Origin: an uncultured Oscillibacter sp.
GTDB taxonomy: Bacteria > Bacillota > Clostridia > Oscillospirales > Oscillospiraceae
Length of the DNA stretch: 64,000 nt
Direction: 5' to 3'
Assembly: GCA_910577405.1 (NCBI GenBank)
Contig: CAJTMG010000014.1
Span: 11,916 to 75,915, forward strand
Positions 1-7,699 of the stretch are shown piece after piece. The notes beneath the pieces were generated by a model, which was not told the DNA's origin, did not search any database, and worked only from the letters and a program-made list of their open reading frames with translations. Positions within the stretch are counted from its first letter, which is position 1. Each line of letters starts with the position of its first letter. The position numbers and the translations under genes are program-made.

Positions 1-1031
1 TCCGCAATCTCGAAGATGGGGGCAGTATCGTTCTTGTTCACGGCGATGATGCACTCGGAATCCTGCATACCGGCCTTGTGCTGGATAGCGCCGGAGATGC
101 CCAGAGCGACATAGACCTTGGGATGGACGGTCTTGCCGGTCTGTCCAACCTGATGGTCAGCGGACAGCCAGCCGGAGTCGATGGTCGCGCGGGAGCCGCC
201 CACAACGCCGCCCAGTTCAGCAGCCAGCTCTTCCGCCAGCTTGATGCCGCCTTCCACGTCCTTGCTGATGCCGCGGCCAACGGAGACGATGAAGTCCGCG
301 CCGATCAGATCCACCAGCTTCTTGGCGGCCTTGACCACCTCGGTGACCTCGGTCTGAATATCGGCGTCAGAAAGGGTGAAGCTGGGCTTTTCAATCACGC
401 AGGCGTCAGCCTTGGCCTGATCGAACGGGTTCTTCTTCATAACGCCGGGGCGGACGGTGGCCATGCAGGGACGGAACCGGGGGCAGATAATGGTAGCCAT
501 CAGGTGACCGCCGAAAGCAGGACGGGTCATCTTCAGGTTGCGGTCGGACATATCCCACTTCTGGCCGTCCACATCGAGGGTGGAAGCCTCCCGGAGGAAC
601 TGGATGTAATTGGTCACATCAATATCCAGATGGGTGCAGTCGGCGCAGAGACCGGTGTGGAGGCGCGCGGCGCAGCGGGGAGCCAGGTCCCGGCCGATGT
701 TGGTTGCGCCGATCAGGAACGCTTCGGGCTTCAGCTCTTCGATCACGTCACAGATGACCTTGGCGTAAGCGTCGGTGTTATAGACGGCCAGCTTGGGATC
801 TTCGCAGACGATGACCTTGTCCGCGCCGTAGCCGCCCAGCTCCTTCGCGGTGGCTTCGATGCCCTCGCCGCCCAGCAGCAGGCCGCAGAGGTTCACGCCC
901 AGCTCGTTGGCCAGGTCCCGGCCCTTGGAGATCAGCTCGAAATCGGTGGGCATCAGCTTGCCCTCGCGCTGCTCGCAGAAGACCCAGACGTCCTTGAAGG
1001 CAGCGATATCCGCACTGTTGAAATTAGACAT
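1..1031 (-). CDS. etfA: Electron transfer flavoprotein alpha subunit, 3' end cut by window edge
   Basis: Alpha subunit of the FAD-containing electron transfer flavoprotein, the partner of EtfB and butyryl-CoA dehydrogenase in the cytoplasm. I translated about 343 residues. The C-terminal half carries the typical FAD-binding stretch (VGRGI, then GGSRATID, GWL, QVGQTGKTV and LGISGAIQH), and the last codons read PIFEIA, so only some 20-30 residues are missing. Start ATG at 1031 is preceded by GGGAG about 13 bases upstream. It lies 19 bases downstream of etfB and is the last visible gene of the crt-bcd-etf operon. In clostridia the Bcd/EtfAB complex can bifurcate electrons from NADH to crotonyl-CoA and ferredoxin; that activity is family knowledge and is not visible here. 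Confidence 0.95.
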   Translation of the reverse strand, partial: MSNFNSADIAAFKDVWVFCEQREGKLMPTDFELISKGRDLANELGVNLCGLLLGGEGIEATAKELGGYGADKVIVCEDPKLAVYNTDAYAKVICDVIEELKPEAFLIGATNIGRDLAPRCAARLHTGLCADCTHLDIDVTNYIQFLREASTLDVDGQKWDMSDRNLKMTRPAFGGHLMATIICPRFRPCMATVRPGVMKKNPFDQAKADACVIEKPSFTLSDADIQTEVTEVVKAAKKLVDLIGADFIVSVGRGISKDVEGGIKLAEELAAELGGVVGGSRATIDSGWLSADHQVGQTGKTVHPKVYVALGISGAIQHKAGMQDSECIIAVNKNDTAPIFEIA

Positions 1032-1050
1032 AGTTCTATGTACTCCCTTC

Positions 1051-1851
1051 TCAGATGATGTGCTTGGCGGCCAGAATGCCAGCCAGCTTTTCGCAGGTCT
1101 CCTTGCCGTCGCCTTCCAGCATCATGCCGGCGCCCTTCTGGGGAGGCGTGAAGCTCTTGAAGATGTTGGTGGGGGAACCCTTGAGGCCGATGGTGGAGGG
1201 GTCAATGAGCTTGTGATCCTTCAGCTTCTCGTAGTCGAAGACGGTCAGGGGCTTGTTATATGTGGCATAGATCCCGCCGATGGACATATAACGGGGATTG
1301 TTCAGTTCCTTGATGCAGGTAATCAGACAGGGAGTCTTGGTCTTGATGGTCATATAGCCGTCTTCCAGCATCCGCTGCACGGTTACGGTATCGCCGTCCT
1401 TGTTGATTTCGGCGGCGTAGGTGATCTGAGGCAGGCCCAGCTTTTCCGCCATCTGGGGGCCGACCTGAGCGGTATCGCCGTCGATGGCCTGCCGGCCGCA
1501 CATCACGATGTCGTCCTTGTCGATGCCCAGGGTATCCACGGCAGCGGCCAGGATCTGGGAAGTGGCGTAGGTATCGGAGCCGCCGAACTCACGGGCAGAC
1601 ACCAGCACGCCCTCGTCTGCGCCCATGGCCATCAGCTCGCGCAGCATGGAAGCGGCGGGCGGGGGACCCATGGTGACCACGACGACCTTGCAGCCGGTGG
1701 CGTCCTTGAGCTTCAGGGCGGCTTCGACGGCGTTCATGTCGTCGGGGTTGGTGATGGTCTGCATGGAAGCCCGGTTCAGGGTGCCGTCGGGATTGACAGC
1801 CACCTTGCCGGAAGTATCGGGGACCTGCTTGACACAAACAATGATTTTCAT
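1051..1851 (-). CDS. etfB: Electron transfer flavoprotein beta subunit
   Basis: 266 residues, the usual length for EtfB. The N-terminus MKIIVCVKQVPDT is the classic beta-subunit signature, and the central CGRQAIDGDTAQVGPQ motif marks the nucleotide-binding region. It binds AMP or, in bifurcating types, a second FAD, and passes electrons between NADH, ferredoxin and butyryl-CoA dehydrogenase. Start ATG at 1851 has AGAGGAGGAA upstream. It sits 18 bases after bcd and 19 bases before etfA, so the three subunits should be made together. Confidence 0.95.
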   Translation of the reverse strand: MKIIVCVKQVPDTSGKVAVNPDGTLNRASMQTITNPDDMNAVEAALKLKDATGCKVVVVTMGPPPAASMLRELMAMGADEGVLVSAREFGGSDTYATSQILAAAVDTLGIDKDDIVMCGRQAIDGDTAQVGPQMAEKLGLPQITYAAEINKDGDTVTVQRMLEDGYMTIKTKTPCLITCIKELNNPRYMSIGGIYATYNKPLTVFDYEKLKDHKLIDPSTIGLKGSPTNIFKSFTPPQKGAGMMLEGDGKETCEKLAGILAAKHII

Positions 1852-1869
1852 GATCGATTCTTCCTCCTC

Positions 1870-3009
1870 TTACAGTCCCATATTGGCAGAAATCACGATA
1901 CGCTGGACCTCGGAAGTACCCTCGTAAATCTCGGTAATCTTGGCGTCCCGCATCATACGCTCCATGGGATAGTCCTTGGTATAGCCGTAGCCGCCGAACA
2001 TCTGGAGGGCCTTGGTGGTGGTCTTCATGGCGTGCTCAGAGCACCAGAGCTTAGCCATGGCAGCCTCTTTGGTGTAGCGGACGCCCTGGCCCTTGAGCAC
2101 AGCGGCCTGATAGGTCAGGAGACGGCCGGCCTCGCAGCCCAGCTTCATATCCGCGAAGGTGAACTGGGTATTCTGGAACTTGCTGATGGGCTTGCCGAAC
2201 TGGACGCGGCCCTTGGTATAGTTGATGGCCTCTTCCATCGCGCCCTCGGCAATTCCCAGGGCCTGGGCAGCGATGCCGATCCGGCCGCCGTCCAGGGTCT
2301 GCATGGCGATGGGGAAGCCGCGGCCTTCTTTGCCCAGCAGGTTCTCCTTGGGCACGATGCAGTCGGTGAAGACGATCTCGGCGGTGGGGGAACCATGGAG
2401 GCCCATCTTGACCTCGTGCTTGCCCACGGAGAAGCCGGGGAAGCTGCTCTCGACAATAAAGGCGGAGATGCCCTTGGTGCCCTTGCTCTTGTCGGTCATG
2501 GCGAAGACCACGAACACATCAGCAACATAGCCATTGGTGATGAAGATCTTGGAGCCGTTCATCACATAGTGATCGCCCACCAGCTTGGCCTCGGTCTGGC
2601 CCTTGGAGGCGTCGGAACCGGCGTTGGGCTCAGTGAGGGCAAACGCGCCGACTTTATGTCCAGTGGTCAGCATGGGCAGGTACTTTGCCTTCTGCTCCTC
2701 GGTGCCGTGGGTGAGGATGGGGTCGCAGCAAAGGCCGTTATGAGTGGCGACAATGTCACCGGTGGAGGCACACTGCTTGCTCAGCTCCTCGATGCAGATG
2801 GCGCTGGCAAGGGGGTCCGCGCCGGCGCCGCCGTACTGGGCAGGCACGCACATACCCATGACGCCCAGGTCAAAGAGCTTCTCGATGTTCTCACGGGGAT
2901 ATTCGCTGTTCAGGTCGGTTTCGGCGGCGACAGGCTTCACCTCATTTTCGGTGAACTCCGCCATCATCTTCCGGATCAGCTCATGCTCGCGGCTCAGATT
3001 AAAATCCAT
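1870..3009 (-). CDS. bcd: Short-chain acyl-CoA (butyryl-CoA) dehydrogenase
   Basis: 379 residues, full length for an acyl-CoA dehydrogenase. The three family segments are visible: the all-alpha N-terminal part (LSREHELIRKMM), the middle beta domain with ALTEPNAGSD, and the C-terminal four-helix domain. The catalytic base glutamate is in ITEIYEGTSEVQR close to the C-terminus. It reduces crotonyl-CoA to butyryl-CoA with electrons from EtfAB, whose genes follow directly. Start ATG at 3009 follows AAGGAGAGAACGTC. A 183-base gap containing a terminator-like hairpin separates it from abfD upstream, so it may be expressed at a different level from the first half of the operon. Confidence 0.93.
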   Translation of the reverse strand: MDFNLSREHELIRKMMAEFTENEVKPVAAETDLNSEYPRENIEKLFDLGVMGMCVPAQYGGAGADPLASAICIEELSKQCASTGDIVATHNGLCCDPILTHGTEEQKAKYLPMLTTGHKVGAFALTEPNAGSDASKGQTEAKLVGDHYVMNGSKIFITNGYVADVFVVFAMTDKSKGTKGISAFIVESSFPGFSVGKHEVKMGLHGSPTAEIVFTDCIVPKENLLGKEGRGFPIAMQTLDGGRIGIAAQALGIAEGAMEEAINYTKGRVQFGKPISKFQNTQFTFADMKLGCEAGRLLTYQAAVLKGQGVRYTKEAAMAKLWCSEHAMKTTTKALQMFGGYGYTKDYPMERMMRDAKITEIYEGTSEVQRIVISANMGL

Positions 3010-3046
3010 GACGTTCTCTCCTTAATTATATATTTGGAAAAGTGCG

Positions 3047-3084
3047 CAAAAAAGATACAGACTCCAGAAACTGCGCCCGGAGTC
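3047..3084 (-). terminator. Terminator-like hairpin between abfD and bcd
   Basis: On the minus strand, GACTCCGG and CTGGAGTC form an 8-bp stem with one G-U pair and a 9-base loop. A U-rich run (TCTTTTTT) follows a few bases later. It lies inside the abfD-bcd gap, about 40 bases before the bcd start, so it would act as a partial terminator or attenuator within the operon. I saw no good sigma-70 promoter between it and bcd. Confidence 0.5.
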
Positions 3085-3192
3085 CGATACCAGGCAGGTT
3101 TATGTGAATCAGAAGTCCGGGCTGTTCCGCCTCCGATTCCATCTTCCCTGCCGCAGCCCGACATTGAGCCGCGGCAGAGAGAGCATTGATAT

Positions 3193-4668
3193 TTACTGGA
3201 TGCCGGCCACATCCTTGGCAAACTGCTTCTTGCCCTGGATGTTCCCCTGACGTGCAATCATGATGCGCTGAGCCTGGGGAGAGCCTGCGCCGTGCATGGA
3301 CTCGGTACGGTAGCCCACAGCCGCCGCGCCAAGGCACATATTCTCCAGGAACCGCATGATGCGCTGACGGTCTTCCGTGGAAACGCCTTCCCGGGCCGCA
3401 AAGAACTTGTTGCAGATATCGCCGATGGTCTCGCCGTTCCGCCCAACCACCGTGTCACTGTTGAAGTCCTTCTGAGAGGGCATGGTGACCATCAGGCCGC
3501 CCGCGATGTCCTCTGCCAGACGCACGATCTCATAGGGGAAGCGGGTGACGTTCTGCTTGCAGACGTTGGCAAGGAGCAGATCAATCTGATAGTTGCCCGC
3601 CTTGGTCTTGAAGCCCTGGGCAGAGCAGGCGATGCCGCAGCAGAACAGGGTTTCGTTCAGGTGAGTCATCTCAATCAGCTTATCCTTCACGGCGGAAGCC
3701 TTCTCAACGCCGTTGTACTCCGCAGCCAGAGCCGCCGCGCCAATCACCACATCGCCCACGCCGACCTTGCAGCCGCCGTAGCTCTGCCGGTGATAGCCCG
3801 CGAAACGCTCCACCACCATGCCGGCAAATTCATACTCGCCGTTCAGGAAGATGTACTCGTTGGGGATGAACACATGGTCCAGAACCACCAGAGCCTCCTG
3901 ACCGCCGAACTTGGCGTTGCCCACATCGATGGACGCGTCCTCCTCCAGCTTCCGGGTGTCGCAGGACTGACGGCCATAAATCATATACATACCCTCGGCG
4001 TCGGTGGGGCAGGCAAAGGAAACCGCCCAGTCCTTATCCGCCTCGCCCATGGAGATGGTGGGCATAAAGATGTGCCAATGGGAGTTGATGGAACCAGTCT
4101 GATGGCATTTCGCGCCGCAGACCACGATGCCGTCCTCCCGGCGCTCCACCACATGAACGTACATATCAGGATCGGCCTGCTGGCTGGGGGACTTGGAACG
4201 GTCGCCCTTGGGGTCGGTCATTGCGCCGTCAACGGTCAGGTCGTTGTCCTGGACCATGGTGAGGAAGTTCTTGAAATTCTCGTGATAGTGGGTGCCGTAC
4301 TTCTCATCGACCTCGAAGGTGGTGGAGAACACGGCGTTGAAGCTGTCCATACCCACGCAGCGCTGGAAGCAGGACGCGGTCTTCTGTCCCAGCAGCCGCT
4401 GCATACGAACCTTGTTCATCAGGTCCTCGGTGGACTGATGCAGGTGGGTGAAACGGTTGATGGTATGCCCGGTGAGGCTGGACTTGACGGTCATCAGCTC
4501 GGCATACTGGGGGTCCTGTGCCAGGGCGTAGGTCATGGCGACGCAGTTGATCGAGGGCCGGATCATGGGATGGTCCACCCAATTCTCGATCTTCTCGCCG
4601 AACATATATACTCGGGTCTTGAGTTTCCGCAGGCTTTCAATATACTCCTGCGCGGTCATTAAGGCCAT
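3193..4668 (-). CDS. abfD: 4-hydroxybutyryl-CoA dehydratase / vinylacetyl-CoA isomerase
   Basis: 491 residues. This is the [4Fe-4S]/FAD radical enzyme that dehydrates 4-hydroxybutyryl-CoA to crotonyl-CoA in the succinate/4-aminobutyrate route to butyrate. The four cluster ligands known from the Clostridium aminobutyricum enzyme are all present at matching spacing: Cys100 and Cys104 (TASCFQRC), and His293 and Cys300 (YHRQSYGGC). The start is set at ATG 4668 because AGGAGG lies 8 bases upstream; a longer frame to 4746 has no ribosome site. It is transcribed after the CoA-transferase gene, which could supply its 4-hydroxybutyryl-CoA substrate. All catalytic ligands being intact argues for an active enzyme. 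Confidence 0.95.
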   Translation of the reverse strand: MALMTAQEYIESLRKLKTRVYMFGEKIENWVDHPMIRPSINCVAMTYALAQDPQYAELMTVKSSLTGHTINRFTHLHQSTEDLMNKVRMQRLLGQKTASCFQRCVGMDSFNAVFSTTFEVDEKYGTHYHENFKNFLTMVQDNDLTVDGAMTDPKGDRSKSPSQQADPDMYVHVVERREDGIVVCGAKCHQTGSINSHWHIFMPTISMGEADKDWAVSFACPTDAEGMYMIYGRQSCDTRKLEEDASIDVGNAKFGGQEALVVLDHVFIPNEYIFLNGEYEFAGMVVERFAGYHRQSYGGCKVGVGDVVIGAAALAAEYNGVEKASAVKDKLIEMTHLNETLFCCGIACSAQGFKTKAGNYQIDLLLANVCKQNVTRFPYEIVRLAEDIAGGLMVTMPSQKDFNSDTVVGRNGETIGDICNKFFAAREGVSTEDRQRIMRFLENMCLGAAAVGYRTESMHGAGSPQAQRIMIARQGNIQGKKQFAKDVAGIQ

Positions 4669-4753
4669 TCTATTTTCCTCCTGATTGTTTTTGGAAACTG
4701 CTTTATTTTTGGGGGGACGGGACGCGGTTTTGTGCCAGTCCCCCATCAGGAAC

Positions 4754-6310
4754 TCAGTCGTTGGCCAGTCCCATCAGCTCGTCACGGAAGATACGCTCGT
4801 CCATGAGCTTGAGGTCCTCGGCAATTTTGGGCATAAACTCCATCTGATCCAGGACCTGGGTCTGGAGGTCGATGCCGGGGGCGATTTCGATCAGGGTAAC
4901 GCCCTCGGGACGCAGCTCAAATACGGCGCGCTCGGTGACGTACAGAACCGGCTGATGGACCTTGTTGGCATAATCGCCGGAGAAGGTGATGTGCTCGACC
5001 TTCTGAACGAACTTCTTCTTGCCGCCCTCCTGAATGATGACCAGCTTGCCGTCCCTGCACTCAGTCTTAAGGCCCTTGGCGGTGAAGGTGCCGCAGTAGA
5101 CGACCTTCTTGGCGTTCTGGGTGATGTCGATGAATCCGCCCGCGCCGGCCAGACGGGTGCCGAACTTGGAAACGTTCAGGTCGCCGTTGGGAGCGGTCTC
5201 GGCCAGTCCCAGGAAGGCCACGTCCAGACCGCCGCCCTGATAGAAGTCGAACTGCACGTTATGGTCCAGGATTGCCATGGAGTTGGCCGCGCCGCCGAAC
5301 TGGGTGCCGCCGTAGGGAACACCGGCGATGGAACCGGCCTCCACGGTCAGGGTCATTTTATTGGAGATTCCCTCTTCCGCGGCCACGTTCGCGATTTTTT
5401 CCGGCGCGCCGGTGCCCAGGTTGACGATGGCGTCCTGAGGCAGTTCCATGGCGGCCCGGCGCGCGAGAATCTTCTTTGCGTCCAGGGGAATCGACGGGAT
5501 ATCGTCCACAGGAATCCGGAACTCGCCGCTGAGCGCTCCGTCGTAGGGCATACCCAGGCACTGGTTATTGTCCTCGGGAGAACCGACCACAATGGCGTCC
5601 ACATAGATGCCGGGGATCTTGACCAGCCGGGGGTCCAAGGTGCCGCCCTGCACGATCTTCTCCACCTGAACGATGACAATTCCGCCAGAGTTCTTGGTGG
5701 CCTGGCACTGCGCGGTCACGTCCAGGGGGCCAATCTCTCTATGTACGGTGCAGTTGCCGTACTCGTCGGCGTAGCTGCCCCGGACCAAGCAGACGTTGAT
5801 GGGAATGGGCTTATAGAGCAGCCGTTCCTCGCCCTCGATGTTCACGACCTTCACCAGATCCTCCTTGGTGCAGTCGTTGAGCTTGCCGCCGCCGTTCCGG
5901 GGGTCCACGAAGGTGTACAGGCCAACGTGGGTAATGGTTCCGATATTATGGGCGGCAATGTCGCGGTACATATGGGTGATTACGCCCTGGGGCAGGTTAT
6001 AGGCTTCCAGCTTGTTTGCCAGCGCCAGTTCGCCCAGCTTTGCGGCACGGTCCCAATGTCCGCCCACGACCCGTCTGCACATACCCTCATGACCGAAGTG
6101 GTCGCCGCCGGTACCGTCCCGATGGCCCTGGCCCGCCGCGAAGAACAGCGTCAGGTCACGGGGATGTCCGGTTTCCACAAAGCGCTGTTCCAGAGCCTTG
6201 GTGAGCGCTTCCGGGCAGGCGCAGCTCACGAAACCGCCGGTGGACACGGTGTCGCCGTCTTTGACCATCAGGGCCGCTTCCTCGGCAGTGATCACACGAA
6301 CTTTCTTCAT
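4754..6310 (-). CDS. Acyl-CoA:carboxylate CoA-transferase (propionate/acetate CoA-transferase family)
   Basis: 518 residues, the single-chain fused form of class I CoA-transferases (the Pct/YdiF type). The N-terminal half has the GDTVSTGGF start, and the C-terminal half has the catalytic glutamate in LTVEAGSIAGVPYGG. It moves CoA between acetate or butyrate and acyl-CoAs. In this operon it may activate 4-hydroxybutyrate or release butyrate as butyryl-CoA + acetate; the sequence alone does not tell which. Start ATG at 6310 has GGGGAG upstream. It lies between crt and abfD, with gaps of about 70 and 85 bases. Confidence 0.9.
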   Translation of the reverse strand: MKKVRVITAEEAALMVKDGDTVSTGGFVSCACPEALTKALEQRFVETGHPRDLTLFFAAGQGHRDGTGGDHFGHEGMCRRVVGGHWDRAAKLGELALANKLEAYNLPQGVITHMYRDIAAHNIGTITHVGLYTFVDPRNGGGKLNDCTKEDLVKVVNIEGEERLLYKPIPINVCLVRGSYADEYGNCTVHREIGPLDVTAQCQATKNSGGIVIVQVEKIVQGGTLDPRLVKIPGIYVDAIVVGSPEDNNQCLGMPYDGALSGEFRIPVDDIPSIPLDAKKILARRAAMELPQDAIVNLGTGAPEKIANVAAEEGISNKMTLTVEAGSIAGVPYGGTQFGGAANSMAILDHNVQFDFYQGGGLDVAFLGLAETAPNGDLNVSKFGTRLAGAGGFIDITQNAKKVVYCGTFTAKGLKTECRDGKLVIIQEGGKKKFVQKVEHITFSGDYANKVHQPVLYVTERAVFELRPEGVTLIEIAPGIDLQTQVLDQMEFMPKIAEDLKLMDERIFRDELMGLAND

Positions 6311-6380
6311 GCTTTACAAACTCCCCTTTTTTATGAGATAATAGATAAGAGATATTTTCCCTTCTGACTCCCTGCCGCGC

Positions 6381-7175
6381 TTATTTGTTCTGGAAGTGCT
6401 TCTCTTTCCGCTTCTCCAGAAATGCGCTCATGCCCTCTTTCTGGTCCTCGGTAGCGAAGCACATAGCGAAGAGCTCGTTCTCCAGGGCGATGCCGTCGTC
6501 AATGTCCATCTGCATTCCGCGGTCAATGCAGGCCTTGGAATACTTGACGGCGATGGGTGCGTTGACGGTGAAGGACTTTGCCATGGCGACCGCGGCGTCC
6601 ATCAGCTCCTCGGCGGGGTAGACCTCGTTGACAAGACCGATGGCCTTGGCTTCAGCGGCGCTGATGACCTTGCCGGAGAAGATGAGTTCCTTGGCCTTTG
6701 CGATACCGACGCGGCGGGGGAGACGCTGGGTGCCGGAGAATCCGGGGGTGATGCCCAGGCCCACTTCAGGCTGTCCGAACTTCGCGCCGCCCTTGCCCTC
6801 GGCGTTGGGACCGGCGGCAAGGATGATGTCGCAGGCCATGGCGATTTCGCAGCCGCCGCCCAGAGCAAAGCCGTTTACCGCGGCGATGGTGGGAATCTCC
6901 AGCTTCTCGATACGGCGGAAGAGAGCGGAACCGCGCTGACCCCATTTCCGGCCGCTGGCAACGTCCATGGGCTTCTGCTCGCCGATGTCCGCGCCGGCCA
7001 CAAAGGAGCGGCCCTCGCCGGTGAGGATAAAGGCCCGCAGGTCAGCGTCCTTTTCTACTTCGGAAATCACCTGCTCCAGGTCGGCGATGACGGTGGAGTT
7101 CAGGGCGTTCAGGGCCTCGGGCCGGTTGATGGTCGCAATGCCGATGCTGTCTTTCTTCTCGTAGCGGATTGTCAT
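6381..7175 (-). CDS. crt: Enoyl-CoA hydratase / crotonase (3-hydroxybutyryl-CoA dehydratase)
   Basis: 264 residues, standard crotonase length. The oxyanion-hole and active-site regions are intact: AVNGFALGGGCEIAMACD holds the first catalytic Glu, and FGQPEVGLGITPG holds the second. It interconverts 3-hydroxybutyryl-CoA and crotonyl-CoA. It is the first gene of the operon; start ATG at 7175 follows AAGGAGGAC. Pairing with abfD is notable because the two enzymes feed crotonyl-CoA from different precursors (the acetyl-CoA route and the 4-hydroxybutyrate route). No thiolase or 3-hydroxybutyryl-CoA dehydrogenase is seen in this window. Confidence 0.92.
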   Translation of the reverse strand: MTIRYEKKDSIGIATINRPEALNALNSTVIADLEQVISEVEKDADLRAFILTGEGRSFVAGADIGEQKPMDVASGRKWGQRGSALFRRIEKLEIPTIAAVNGFALGGGCEIAMACDIILAAGPNAEGKGGAKFGQPEVGLGITPGFSGTQRLPRRVGIAKAKELIFSGKVISAAEAKAIGLVNEVYPAEELMDAAVAMAKSFTVNAPIAVKYSKACIDRGMQMDIDDGIALENELFAMCFATEDQKEGMSAFLEKRKEKHFQNK

Positions 7176-7194
7176 GGTTTTTGTCCTCCTTACA

Positions 7195-7252
7195 ACATTC
7201 GAATGTCTGATTCAGGCTGGCGTCACTCTGCCAGCCATCCATTGAGTGACGC
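7195..7252 (-). promoter_or_regulatory. Leader of the crt operon with two competing hairpins
   Basis: Directly after the predicted sigma-54 start (near 7253) the leader can form a 9-bp perfect stem, GCGTCACTC (7220-7228) with GAGTGACGC (7244-7252). It can instead form a 7-bp perfect stem, GGCTGGC (7215-7221) with GCCAGCC (7230-7236). The two share bases and cannot coexist. A 12-bp perfect palindrome ACATTCGAATGT (7195-7206) follows, just ahead of the crt ribosome site. This could stabilise the 5' end or work as a switch; no known riboswitch class was recognised. Confidence 0.5.
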
Positions 7253-7263
7253 GTGATTATTGA

Positions 7264-7280
7264 AGCAATTTTTGTGCCAA
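7264..7280 (-). promoter_or_regulatory. Sigma-54 (RpoN) promoter of the crt operon
   Basis: The minus strand reads TTGGCAC-AAAAA-TTGCT, matching the sigma-54 -24/-12 consensus TGGCAC-N5-TTGC at every fixed position, with the GG and GC dinucleotides 10 bp apart. Transcription would begin near 7253, giving a leader of about 78 bases before crt. Sigma-54 promoters need an enhancer-binding ATPase; candidate upstream sites lie at 7397-7563. No rpoN or activator gene is in this window. Confidence 0.8.
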
Positions 7281-7396
7281 CTATTCAGCGACTGGTTTCC
7301 CCTGCATTTCCCACTATTTTTGTGAGGTTCAAACAAAAAGTCTGCCCCGTCTTTGTGGACTTCCCACAGTACCACAGGAAATCCTTTCCGGCGGTC

Positions 7397-7412
7397 TATT
7401 CAATTTTGAATA
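7397..7412. promoter_or_regulatory. Putative activator site 1 (TATTCAA-TT-TTGAATA)
   Basis: Near-perfect 16-bp palindrome with 7-bp arms, about 117 bp upstream of the sigma-54 -24 element. An identical 16-mer occurs at 7527. Position and repetition fit an upstream activating sequence for a sigma-54 activator. Confidence 0.6.
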
Positions 7413-7526
7413 GCAAATTTCAGGAGGCGCTTTTCAGCAAAACCGATAAAGCAATTGGTATTTCAGGGCGTTTGACTGTTTTTTCTTAACAAATCCGCGG
7501 TCTGGTTACAGAGGGCCAAGGGGGGG

Positions 7527-7542
7527 TATTCAATTTTGAATA
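7527..7542. promoter_or_regulatory. Putative activator site 2, identical to site 1
   Basis: Exact second copy of the 16-bp palindrome, 130 bp from the first. It lies 170 bp from the divergent sigma-factor start and could also influence that gene. Confidence 0.6.
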
Positions 7543-7547
7543 ACGGC

Positions 7548-7563
7548 TATTCATTTCTGAATT
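7548..7563. promoter_or_regulatory. Putative activator site 3, diverged copy
   Basis: ATTCA-TTTC-TGAAT keeps the arms and 4-base spacer of the other two sites. Its centre is 21 bp from that of site 2, two DNA turns, which suits cooperative binding on one face of the helix. Confidence 0.45.
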
Positions 7564-7699
7564 TTCCCTCCCGGTTTCCGGCGAAGCCCATGAAAATACC
7601 GGAAAACACGGCATAAAAAATCTTTTTATTTTTTTGTAAGATTTGAAGAAAAATACCTTCCCGTATCGTATTATCATCAGGCAAGGGAGGTGTGCATCG

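Noticed and set aside
850..3189. Long plus-strand frame across the etf/bcd genes
   Set aside because: It is the antisense shadow of three well-conserved genes in GC-rich DNA, with no ribosome site and a low-complexity product.
4685..6367. 560-residue plus-strand frame opposite the CoA-transferase gene
   Set aside because: Antisense shadow; the minus strand encodes a complete enzyme with catalytic Glu.
7475..7492. Possible Rex (redox) site upstream of the crt operon, since TTAACAA is present
   Set aside because: Only one half-site is intact; the other arm matches four of seven positions with wrong spacing.
7635..7667. ECF self-promoter (TGTAAG ... CGTATC)
   Set aside because: Boxes are 21 bases apart instead of about 16; mentioned only as a hint under the sigma factor.
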